Below, in pieces: positions 11,890 to 22,422 of a DNA stretch of 64,000 nucleotides. Source of the DNA: Liquidambar formosana. Lineage: Eukaryota; Streptophyta; Magnoliopsida; Saxifragales; Altingiaceae. The position numbers and the translations under genes are program-made. The DNA lies in contig CM077827.1 of assembly GCA_039720395.1 (NCBI GenBank), positions 13,059,615 to 13,123,614 of the forward strand, read 5' to 3'. The first letter of the stretch is position 1. Every line of letters begins with the position of its first letter. The notes below the pieces were generated by a model that made no database searches, was not told the origin of the DNA, and was given only the letters and a program-made list of their open reading frames with translations.

Positions 11890-12456
11890 AGGGGCCCCTG
11901 ATCGGAGGGAATGAGAACTTTAGAAGGCTTCGAAGTTCTGGGAGTGTTCTCTAGTATTTTTGTTTCAAATAACATGAATTATGGATGATCCACCACTTCA
12001 GGCTGCTTTATAGAAGGAGATACCCACTCACGCCTACTATGCCAGCGTGGGGTAAGGAAAGTGGCCACGCCTGTATAGTAGGCATGGGCAGGCTGCCATA
12101 GGCTATGGGCCCATTTGCTCCAAGGACGCGACAGTTCTTCAAGTAACATTCAACCTGCATAATAAAGGGAACTGTGCACTTCAATAAAGCATTTCAACTC
12201 CTTCAAAGGCCCACCCAGCCTCCCTCAACATCCAATCAGAACTACAATTGCAGTTTGCAACTCTAAAGCAAGAAGAAAAACAACATACAATCATGCAATT
12301 CTAGAATCATGCCTAAAAGGGCGAACAAGTTGTCAATAACAAGTTTCAAACATCCAAAGGTTCAAAAACAAAGGGATAATGCATGTAAATGCACTTATGC
12401 ACTCAAAATACATGTCTAGAAGTACATAAAAAGGAGGGGAAAGGAAGAAATGGGCC

Positions 12457-12865
12457 TCAAGCGTCTTCGCTATCACTTGTTATCTCTTTAGAGTCTCCTT
12501 CGTCGCCACCTGCCTCCCCGGCATCCTCCTCGGCCTCAGCATCATCACCGCTATCATCGGCATCATCCCCATCAGCTCCATCGGGTTCCCCCTTAACATC
12601 GAGCTCTGCCTCAGCCATCGGCTGGTCATTACTAATCCCTAACTCCACCAATGCCTCTGCATCGATCTCAGCTATGGCACTAGGCACCGGGGCAACCTGA
12701 AAAGGAAAGAAAAAGAAGAAACAAGGATTAAACAAGGAAATAACAGGCAAAGATGCTAAAGAAAATGAACCACCACAATAAATGCATACCTAGGTGTCCT
12801 CTACGATTGGGGCAGAGCCCAGAACCGTCTCCATGTCAGCCGCGGCCCCCAAGCTCTCACCACTG
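12457..12865 (-). pseudogene. Acidic-tailed two-exon coding remnant upstream of the DUF7745-like ORF
   Basis: On the minus strand an open frame ending at 12790 is followed by GTATGC, a 93-nt intron-like gap with a pyrimidine-rich end (TTTTCCTTTTCAG type), and an exon at 12696-12457. That exon encodes a strongly acidic C-terminus rich in D, E, G and A and ending SDSEDA. The last codon before the donor is TAG, in phase with the next exon, and CAG is the usual base context there, so it looks like a C-to-T lesion. The protein is not identified. More diverged coding-like sequence may lie at 12890-13010. Bases 11890-12456 show no convincing gene. Confidence 0.4.
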
Positions 12866-13434
12866 ACACCTCACCCTGAATGCATTAATAGTCATGAAGG
12901 CTCTAAAGCCTACTTCTGCCAATCAAGCTCGCAAAGTCAGGTTGGCCTTCCTCGCTAACTCAATCATGGTGTGCCATGCACCTCTAAAAGTGAGGTTCTG
13001 CCAGGCTGGACTCTACCTAGATTAAAAATAAAAATAAAATAAAATAAAGAGGAAAGAAGCTTGTCAAGATACTGTCGCTACCCCAAAAAAATAAGTAAGG
13101 GAAACAGGATTTTCCCTCGAGTTTGGGACGACCCCAGGTGGTCCATTCTGGAGCTGGGTGTGTGTGTTGAGTTCATTTTAAGGGTGCTTTGACTGCCCAG
13201 ACATGCAAGCATATCTAGAATAATCGAGGCTATCGAGTCACCACCAATCAGGGGGTTTAAGGACGTGACTGGGCATCCTATGGTTAATCAGAAGGTGGGG
13301 TTATCTGAGATCCCAAAATAAGTCCATTTGAGGGCTTATCATCAATAGGCCCATCTGAGGGTCTACTGGAAAGATTGAATGACTCCTAGTGGTCTGTGAA
13401 ACTAAAGATTGAGGGTAAAGGGGTTTGGTTATGA

Positions 13435-13459
13435 GTGGGGAAGGTGTGAGGCACCCCAC
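13435..13459 (-). other. Conserved LTR stem-loop (L version)
   Basis: GTGGGG pairs with CCCCAC around a short loop, and the inner hairpin of the other LTRs is absent. The neighbouring words (GGAAGGT before, ATCGCCCG after) match the other families. Confidence 0.5.
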
Positions 13460-14934
13460 ATCGCCCGTTGGGATCCAACGATTCCCGATTTCAACGATGT
13501 TTCTTATTAAAATCCCAATTGGTATTGTTGATTTCCTATACGAATGATTTGACATAGAATACCTTTTTAGAGGGTGTTGAATTTTGTTTTTTTGAAAAGA
13601 GATCCTTAAAGGCATTGGAATAAATTTTTTGTTGATGTTTGAAAAAGTATGCCTTAAGGTTATGAAAGAAAATTATTTGAAAGGACCACAAATTTGCCTT
13701 CCTTCTCTTGGGTATCTTAGGTCAAATTGATTAACTCTAAAGTATCCCTATCTTGCAGTGGTAAAAACCAATCCTTTATGAAAGGATGGAAATGGAAATG
13801 GTGTGAGTCCATTTTTAAAGAATTAATATCAGGTGCGAACCTCTTTTGGGATTCGGAGAAAGCTCGAAACTTTTGAAGTCGAGGAATGGGTAAAGAAAAA
13901 GGATGCTTTTCGAAAGCTATTGAAATAAAAGGATGTTCCCTTCTTAAAGGGTAAAGATTGCCTTTTGAAGACAAGGGTTCCTTTTGAAGGAAGAAAATGT
14001 ATTTGATTGAGGAAAGAACACTTTTGAAGTGTAAAGAAATCTGGTTTAAATAAAGTGAAAGTGAACCTTTATGATTCTCGATCCATACTAGAAAGGAAAT
14101 CCTGCATGGAATGATGGTTTTGGAAAATTGATTCGATTAGGATCATGTCTGTGAAAAGAGGGCACGCACCCTTTTTAATGAAAAGAATTTATTCGAGCCA
14201 TTTTTGGAATGAACTCGTCAATAAAAAAAAGGAGCGCGTGTTAACAGTTTGCTTGATGGCAAGAGGTTCCTTTTGAATTAGAAATCCTTATTTGATAAAG
14301 ATGGTATTGTTGTCAAAAATGATTAGTGGGAAAAAGGTTCCACGCAGGTATGAATCTTTCAGCAAGGATTTAAGATGTAAAGAATCACTTTTAATTTAAG
14401 AAGACCTTTTGAAAAAGTACTTAGAGTTCTTGGAGCTTAAAGATGGTTTTGGGAGGAATTTGAGTCCAGTCTTGGTGCACACTTGAATTAATTAAATAAA
14501 AATGCAATCCATTAAATCTCTCAAGGATTGAGTTCTTACTACGTGACATAGGGACACGCAGGAGTTCCTGGATCAGGGGTAAAGTGATTCATTGGAATTT
14601 GGTGGGTCAATTAATTAAGTTCATTTGATGGCGATAAGCTATTAGGCTATGGATGAGTTTTTAAGCATTTGATGCTGTAAACTTTTTATCCATAGCATGA
14701 TAGATTATCTCACGTCTTTAGTTGACCCTTATTCACATGAGAATAGAATTGAAATATCAACGTAGCATTAAATTTCAAGATAAACATATCAAAATGTCAA
14801 AAGATATATAAACATAATCAACCTTGGCAAGGTTTGGAATTCATAAATGTGATGTTTATTGCTTTGAAAAGCACAGGTATATGTACATGAAACGAAAGGG
14901 TCAAGTGACCACAAAATGAAAAGTGCTCAAACAT

Positions 14935-15106
14935 TGGGGCAAAAGGTCGCAACGACCACAACCCGGAAGGTAGCGAAAAGCCATAGCCTCTAAATAAAGC
15001 GGTAAATAAATGAAAAGAAAATGTACAAGCAAAGGGGCAAAGAGTCGGAACGACCACAACCCGGAGGGTAGCGAAAAGCCATAACCTCTAAATAAAGAAA
15101 ATGAAA
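14935..15106. repeat. Tandem duplication (~115 bp)
   Basis: GGGGCAAA, then CGACCACAACCCGGA and GGTAGCGAAAAGCCATA, occur twice with a few changes (about 14937-14999 and 15037-15106). The two frames named around it are shadows of this duplication. Confidence 0.75.
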
Positions 15107-16179
15107 AATGAGAACAATTATTTTGAATGAATTTGTCCAAGTCCTTGTATTTGTATGTTTATCCAAGCATAGGGATGTTCAATTAAGTCCAATATGCTCC
15201 GTAGCAATAGGGGATTATTTTATGTTCAAGTTGATTATGATTACCAACAAGGAAACAAGAAAAGGTTAGTATAAACAATATGCATGCATGCATGTACCTA
15301 ACCTTGCCAAATTTGATTTTGTTTAAACATCATCCCAATCTTTTGATATGCTTAAATTTTCATTTCACACATCACAAATGCAAGCTCGCATGCAGTAAAA
15401 GGAATGAAAAATGGGTGCTAGCAACCTATCGAAATGGTTTGCAAGCATTGGGTGGTTTAGGGTCTTCCCACCTTTAACCCACCATATAGGACTTTGATCC
15501 CTCCACGACACGTGTTAGGAGGCCCATGTACATACTCAGGCAAAGGCGAGAAGGGCGACAATCACATGTTATGGCTGCAAGAAATGATAAGCTTAATAGG
15601 AAATTAAACTAAAAAGCTTAGGAATGAAATTTAAAAGGGAAGCTCACCTAGTGTAGGTGATTTCACCTTAGCTTGGCCCAAGTTAGGCTTGAGTGCTCCC
15701 TTCCTATGCTTGAAAATCCCCTTTTGAGGTGCTCCTTTGATTGTTGCAAGTGTGCATGGAAGGTGGTGGAGTGAAATAGGGAAGGAAAGTGTGGTAACAG
15801 TGAAGTTACCAGTCAGCAGAAGTGAAATTGCCACTCAGCAGACACGAAATTGACAGTCTTTCCGTAGTAAAACTGCAGTAGAATTTGTATCTCTTTTACG
15901 CTATCCAAATACGCTTTGGGTGGTTCAACCCTTGGATTTTCCTTCAAGAACACCCTCAAAATTTGTGTGGAAGGGTTTTTGAGAGGATGTGTTGTAGGTT
16001 TCTTTTTGTAATGGATGGAATTGGGTTGGTGTTTAGGATGGTTTTCTTTGGATGGAATGGTTTGTGTATGGGTTTGTAGACACCCAAATTTTGCTAGGCC
16101 GCCTCCGGACAAAATCCGTCAACCCGTCAACAATACAATTAGGTCGGACATGCTCCATACCTAAGTTTGTTCGCCTTGT

Positions 16180-18480
16180 CCTACCCACTAGGGCAAAGCC
16201 TCTCCCCAATTCAACCCTCAGCAACTGAAACCCAAGGGCCAAGAACGGGCATGATGCCCGAAAACCTTGAATCGAACCCCTAAATCGGTACTAGGTGGTT
16301 CGATCTCCAACAATTTTTGATCCGACGGTCAATTCAACCATATGATCTTCAACTCAATATCCCTAAAGCGGTCTAGGACAATTTGATTGAGAATCAGAAG
16401 GCACGAGACCTCCGATCTCCAATTTCCCCCAAATTAAACCCCTAACACAGCACTTGGAGGTTCAATCTCCAACAATCTTTGATCCGATGGTCAATTTAAC
16501 CATAGGATATTCAATTCAATATCCTAGAGCGGTCTAGGACCATTTGATTAGGAATCAAAAGGCACGAGCCCTCCAATCCCCAATTTACCCCAAATTGAAC
16601 CCCTAACACAGCACTGGGAGGTTCAATCTCCAACAATCTTTGATCCGATGGTTAAATCAACCGTAAGATCTTCAATTCAATATCCCTAGAGTGGTCTAGG
16701 ACCATTTGATTGGGAATCAAAAGGCACGAGCCCTCCGATCCCCAATTCACCTCGAATCGAACCGCTAAATCGGCACTAGGTGGTTCAATCTTCAACAATC
16801 TTTGATCCAACGGTCAATTCAACCGTAGGATCTTCAATTCAATATCCCTAGAGCGGTCTAGGACCATTTGATTGGGAATCAGAAGGAACGAGCCCTTCGA
16901 TCCCCAATTCACCCCTAATCAAACCCCTAAATCGGCACTAGGTGGTTCGATTTCCAACAATCCTTGATCCGATGGCTAATTAAACCGTAGGATCTTTAAC
17001 TCAATATCCCTAGAGCAGTCTAGGACCATTTGATTGGGAATCAGAAGGCACGAGCCCTCTGATCCCCAATTCACCCCTAATTGAACCCCTAAATCGGCAC
17101 AAGGTGGTTTGATCTCCAACAATCCTTGTTCCGACAACCAATTCAACCATAGGATCTTCAATTCAATATCCCTAGAGCGGTCTAGGACCATTCGATTGGG
17201 AATCAAAAGGCACGAGCCCTCCGATCCCCAATTCACCTTGAATCGAACCCCTAAATCGGCACTAGGTGGTTCGATCTCCAAAAATATTTGATTCGACGGT
17301 CAATTCAACCGTAGGATTTTCAATTCAATATCCCTAGAGTGGTCTAAGACCATTTGATTGGGAATCAGAAGGCAAGAGCCCTTCGATCCCCAATTTCCCC
17401 CAAATTGAACCCCTAACACAGCACTAGGAGGTTCAATCTCCAACAATCTTTGATCCGATGGTCAATTCAACCATAGAATCTTTAATTCAACATCCTTAGA
17501 GTGGTCTAGGACCATTTAATTGGGAATCAGAAGGCACGAGCCCTCCGATCCCTAATTCACCCCGAATCGAACCCCTAAATCGGCACTAGGTGGTTCGATC
17601 TCCAACAATCTTTGATCCGACGGTCAATTCAACCGTAGGATCTTCAATTCAATATCCCTAGAGCAATCTAGGAGCATTTGATTGGAAATCAGAAGGCATA
17701 AGCCTTCTGATCCCCAATTTCCCCCAAATTGAACCCCTAATACAGCACTAGGAGGTTCAATCTCCAATAATCTTTGATCCGACGGTCAATTCAACCATAG
17801 GATCTTCAATTCAACATCCCTAGAGTGGTCTAGCACCATTTGATTGGGAATCAGAAGGCACGAGCCCTCCGATCCCCAATTCACCCCGAATCGAACCCTT
17901 AAATCGGCACTAGGTGGTTCCATCTCCAACAATCCTTGATCCGACGGCTAATTCAACCATAGGATCTTCAATTCAATATTCCTAGAGCGGTCTATGACCA
18001 TTTGATTGGGAATCAGAATGCACAAGCCCTCCAATCCCCAATTCACCCTGAATCGAACCCCTAAATCGGCACTAGATGGTTCGATCTCCAACAATCTTTG
18101 ATCCGATGGTCAATTCAACCATAGGATCTTCAATTCAACATCCCTAGAGCGGTTTAGGACCATTTGATTGGGAATTAGAAGGCACGAGCCCTTCGATCTC
18201 TAATTCACCCCGAATCGAACCCTTAAATCGGCACTAGGTGGTTCGTTCTCCAACAATCTTTGATCCGACGGCCAATTCAACCGTAGGATCTTCAATTCTA
18301 TATTCCTAGAGCGGTCTAGGACCATTTGATTGGGAATCAGAAGGCACGAGCCCTCCGATCCCCAAATCACCCAAAACTGAACCCCTAATGCAACTTTAGG
18401 TGGTTCAATTCCTCACAATTTCTCATCCAATGGTCAAACCGACCGTTAGATCTTCAATTCAACCCCTCATGATCAATACA
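16180..18480. repeat. 162-bp tandem repeat array, 14 copies
   Basis: The anchor GGTGGTTCGATCTCC or its variant GGAGGTTCAATCTCC recurs at 16294, 16456, 16618, 16779, 16941, 17103, 17265, 17427, 17589, 17751, 17913, 18075, 18237 and 18399. The period is 162 bp every time but once (161). Two sub-types alternate irregularly (AATCGGCACTAGGTGG and AACACAGCAC..GGAGG). Each unit contains an inverted repeat of the type GATCCGACGGT / ACCGTAGGATC. No long ORF is conserved between units. Confidence 0.95.
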
Positions 18481-18846
18481 AGACCATTTGATCTAAGATC
18501 AGGCCTCGTTTGACTCACGATCAACAAAACCCTAATTACAGAGTCCTACGAGCATCACGCTCGCATCCGGGCTATTCAATCCCACCCTAGAGAGTGCACA
18601 CTCCACTCTTTGGTCCCAAACCAAGTTTAGGGACCCAAAGTTTCAATCCCCATTCAAGATCAACGGTCGGATTTCACCTAATCGTCGATTGAACGCGGTC
18701 GCGCGATTGTACGGCCCCACAGTAGGGCGGACCACCACCATAGGCCCACCTCAGTGGCTCTACACCTTCTAGAAGGGCACATTACCCAAAAACACAAGTT
18801 CCCATGTGTGATGATGAGAAATCATCACAAATGTGGGATAAGTGTG

Positions 18847-18871
18847 CCCACGCTGGCCAAACCAGCGTGGG
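18847..18871. repeat. Perfect 10-bp inverted repeat
   Basis: CCCACGCTGG and CCAGCGTGGG are separated by 5 nt. A decayed relative stands at about 18950-18966, and a similar CCAGCGTGGGG word at about 12050. Confidence 0.7.
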
Positions 18872-19226
18872 GAGACCTTACTTTTGGCTCTACAGTATCC
18901 TGCAACCCCCTGCAGCCGAAATCTAACTGCCTGATGGGACACGAGTCCACGCTGGCCAGGCCAGCTGTGAACCACGGGTTTCGATCCAGGGGGGAAGGAG
19001 AACCCTTCTTTTAAAAAAGACTTGTAGAAATTTAAATTAATAAAAATCTGGTTTTTAAAAGGTTCACAAAAACAATCAAACAAGGAGTCGCCACCTCATT
19101 TTTTAAGGAAAAAAGGAAAACCTTTGTAAATAGTTTTAAAAGGAAACCTTTAAAAAACCAAATACATGACTCTGATCAAGGAAAAGCAAGTCTTACAAAA
19201 CAAGAGAGGATTCGGAGACTAAGTTA

Positions 19227-19271
19227 CGATGTGGGAAGGTTCTAGGAAACATCCTATAGGCACCCACATCG
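19227..19271 (-). other. Conserved LTR stem-loop (H version)
   Basis: CGATGTGGG pairs with CCCACATCG around an inner hairpin TAGGA/TCCTA. The inner stem differs from those of G and F but pairs. Confidence 0.7.
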
Positions 19272-19489
19272 CCCCAAAATGGGTCTCTGAATTTATATGG
19301 GCTATTTCAATCATTTCCTAATTAGTCACCATGCATATGTAAAGAATCATCCATAAATCATCCACATTCATTCATAAACATCCATAAAGTAGTGAACATC
19401 CATAAGGCATGTAAACATCCATGAACAAACAAGAGATATGGAAAGCAATAGACAGATAGAGAATAAGAAACAAATCCATCCTACTCCTC

Positions 19490-19620
19490 TAGCAATCATA
19501 TGTGATGGATAAATGAATAAGCATGGGTCCATCCTACTCCTCTAGCAAATATGTGATGGATAAATAATGAAGCATGGGTCCATCCTACTCCTCTAGCATA
19601 TATATGATGGACAAATGGAT
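19490..19620. repeat. Short tandem repeat in LTR H
   Basis: The phrase CATCCTACTCCTCTAGCA...ATGTGATGGA recurs three times with a period of roughly 56-57 bp. It is not present in the other LTR families here. Confidence 0.65.
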
Positions 19621-20452
19621 AAAAAGAAAGAAGAAGAAAACCTAGGATACTTGGTATCCTAGGGCGAACTTGAACATCAAATAAGCGCCTACGTACCTTA
19701 CATGCAAAAATGTAAGGATCAAAGTCCATGTAGTTCGATTGAGAAGGGTTACTCCCTTTACAATGAACTATAAACCCTAAGTTTCCAACTTAAGAAAGGT
19801 TTTAAAACTTAGGAGTTTCCAAAAAATAGTTTGAGAAAAAGTAGGTATTTGAGAAAGAATAGAATTCTAACTCAAATAGACTTCTAAAGTGATTTGAATT
19901 CAAAAGTGAATAGAACTCCAAATAAAACAGAATTTTAAGACTGTTGGGAACTTAGGACTTCTAATCCAAAGTAAAGACAATAACCCAAGGGGGGAGAAGA
20001 GAACAATTCACAAAAGACTTACCATGAACCACTTACCATATGCAAATTATCCCGAAACATCGAGAAAACACCAATTAATCACCCTATATATTCTATAGGG
20101 CAATTAGTAAGCTCAAGCAAACCATATTCATGCTCAAATAATCATTAGGAGACCTAATTCAAATCTGGACAGAATACTAAACATGTATATAATGACCTAA
20201 AACTCATGCAAATAACAAAAATCAAAAGAAAAACACAAACCTAATGTGAACCCACGAAAAAGCGCGGCCCACAAGGGTTTGGCAAAAAGATACAGAGGTG
20301 AAAGACAACAAACAAAAAGGAGTCGCCACCTCATTTTTTTAAGGAAAAGAGGAAAACCATAAAAATGTTTTATTTTCAAAAACCACATGACTCCATCTTA
20401 AAAGGAAAGGCTAAGTCTTTAAAACCAGAAAATGGATTCGGGGGCTAAGTTA

Positions 20453-20496
20453 CGATGTGGGAAGGTTCTGGGCAAAGCCCATAGGCACCCACATCA
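20453..20496 (-). other. Conserved LTR stem-loop (G, left copy)
   Basis: CGATGTGGG faces CCCACATCA, one terminal pair being lost relative to the right copy, around the inner stem TGGGC/GCCCA. Confidence 0.7.
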
Positions 20497-21948
20497 CCCG
20501 AGTTGGTCTCTTAATTTGATTGGGCTAATTTAATAACTTAATAACATGCAAAACAGTATCAATCAATAAAATACAGCATGTCATAACATATATCCCATCC
20601 ATCCATTTCATCCATGCATAATCAAACAAAGAAAATAAAATAAAACAGAAAAAAGAAAAGAGAAGAAAAACCTAGGATACTTGGATCCTAGAATGGACTT
20701 GAGCCTCAAAACGAGCGCCTACATACCATGCAGTGAAATACACGGATCAAAGTCTGTTAGGATTATGCCCTAGAGCCAATCATAGAGATGATTGTTTAGG
20801 GATTAGGAACAATCATTTGATTTCATTTATGTATGTCACATTTATTATTGATTTAATAAAAGGGCTTATTCTATTATGTTTATATGCATCATTTATATTT
20901 ACATAATATGTCCATGGAGTTAGAGTTGAGAATATCGAATTACAAAGAGTTGTAATTTTGAGACTGTAGATATATCTCTGTACTAAACTCCTAAAGCATT
21001 CCTAGTTGAAGGTTCACTATGATGGACAATAATGAACCATAGGACTAGCACTTGTTAGGTTGACTCTATAGGAGGATAGCTAGCCTCAAGCTATTTGTGT
21101 GGAGACACTACAACCAACAAGTGGGTGCCTATTACGAGAATAGGTACACTGAATGTGACGAAAGATATGAGATAAACTGAATGGAGTTTTATCCTGCCTG
21201 TCAATCAGTTTCTCATTGTTATAGTGGTACAAGTAATCCTTAGACCTGAGACACCATAGTTGTCTTATGCATGTAGCTTTAGAAGTTTGATAACACTAAG
21301 TGCAAATCCTATTCAGGGGTTTGCAAAGGTGTTCATTGGCCCTATTGCTATGTGTATGAAGGCATGTGAGTGATCAACAAGGGATCCATCACTCTCAGGA
21401 AAAAGAGAGAGAATGTCTCATATAGCATTCATAATATAACTCATTAAATCCATGGCCATGGTAGGATGAATATGAAAAGAGTTTCATGAGTTCATCAATG
21501 AGTTGATATCTATGAATGAGTATAAAGTAATTGAACTAGGGACTTGACAGACTTCCATGTCCTATTAGTTCAATTGGAGACATTGTGTTGAAGGAAGGAT
21601 GTAATTGTAACCTATAAACTATAACAGAAGGGTTCTTTGTAAATGACTATTCACCTCATTAAGGACCACACCATGAGCCATATGCTAGGTGTTACTCATG
21701 GTTAGTAGAAGCCCTAATTGATATAAGTGAGTTATAATCAATTAGGGAATTAGAAGGAGTTCCAATTAAACCCTAAATGGAAAGAGTTCCATTGTGCACA
21801 TCTTGTGCTATTCCTACTACTTGATGATGTGAACCCAATGGGTTAACACACTGATCATGCAAGATGAGCTTTTAAGTCTATGAGAGAAAGGGTATAAGTG
21901 CATAAAGAATAGTTCTTTGAGGCCATGTTTGTATTTGATATAAACAAT

Positions 21949-21988
21949 AGGGGTTATTGTGCAATTTAGGGAAATTGCACAAAACCCT
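21949..21988 (+). other. U3 hairpin of Copia LTR (A version)
   Basis: GTGCAATTT pairs with AAATTGCAC, enclosed by GGGTT/AACCC. The bases differ from the E version, but pairing is preserved. Confidence 0.7.
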
Positions 21989-22029
21989 AAAAGGGTTTCC
22001 CCCCTAGGGCCGGCCCCTTTAGTGTGGAC

Positions 22030-22037
22030 TATTTAAG
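22030..22037 (+). promoter_or_regulatory. TATA-like element of LTR A
   Basis: TATTTAAG stands where B and D have TATATAAG. The 3' LTR of A shares the variant (30056-30063). Confidence 0.6.
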
Positions 22038-22409
22038 TCACACTATGATGTGTGACATCATGACTTTTTAGAAGACACCAAGGGCTGGCCAGAATTTCCA
22101 GCCTCCCTCTCTCTCTCTCCTCCCTTCTCCTACTCTAGCAACAACATGGGAAAGAAGGAAAGGACTTGAAGCTCTAGCTAGGTGTGGATACCGTTGGAGG
22201 TAGCACACTTGGGCTACTCATTCACCGCTGTCCAGAATCAAAGCTTGGAGCAAAAAGGAGAAGACAAAAATTCTGTAAGTGTTCTAACCCTCTTTGTAGT
22301 TAGGGTTTGATTTTGTGTTATGCATAGTTAGATTCATGGGCTATGGAATCATAGGAAAAATTTTTATATTCCGCACTTCAATTTTTCCCTCTTGTTCGAT
22401 TCCCAACAG

Positions 22410-22422
22410 TGGTATCAGAGCC
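22410..22422 (+). other. Primer-binding site of Copia A
   Basis: TGGTATCAGAGCC, complementary to the 3' end of plant initiator tRNA-Met, begins one base after the LTR. Confidence 0.95.

Larger units (their letters stand above)
13080..16074 (-). repeat. Diverged Gypsy LTR-like sequence L
   Basis: No gene is seen over about 3 kb. Two landmarks shared with the F/G/H/I LTRs appear in order and orientation: an AGTCACCACC block followed by TTTAAGG near 13237-13260, and a GTGGGG...CCCCAC stem followed by ATCGCCCG at 13435-13466. I could not fix exact ends or a TSD. It may be the 5' LTR of the element that carried the minus-strand ORFs at 10.8-12.9 kb. Confidence 0.45.
16075..18965 (+). repeat. LTR-like sequence K containing a 162-bp repeat array
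   Basis: It starts TGTAGACACCC, a typical plant LTR start, and is followed by about 150 bp of unique sequence, the repeat array and about 450 bp of further unique sequence. No second end, PBS or TSD was found. It probably continues beyond the H/G/D complex to the right of the window, being cut by H at 18966. An almost perfect inverted repeat (CCCACGCTGG / CCAGCGTGGG) lies at 18847-18871. Confidence 0.4.
20755..22408 (+). repeat. 5' LTR of Copia A
   Basis: It runs from TGTTAGGATTATG to TTCCCAACA. The TATA position (22030-22037) reads TATTTAAG rather than the TATATAAG of B and D. A U3 hairpin lies at 21949-21988 and a CT-rich tract near 22105-22120. Confidence 0.95.

Noticed and set aside
12389..12700. 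Serine/proline-rich + strand ORF
   Set aside because: It is the complement of the acidic-tail exon on the minus strand, which has splice-site support.
16180..18480. CRISPR-like array
   Set aside because: The units are 162 bp with no short repeat and unique spacer structure, and the context is a plant retroelement.
18966..18995. tRNA-like GGTTTCGATCC box
   Set aside because: It resembles a tRNA B box, but no A box or cloverleaf could be found around it; the context is the start of LTR H.
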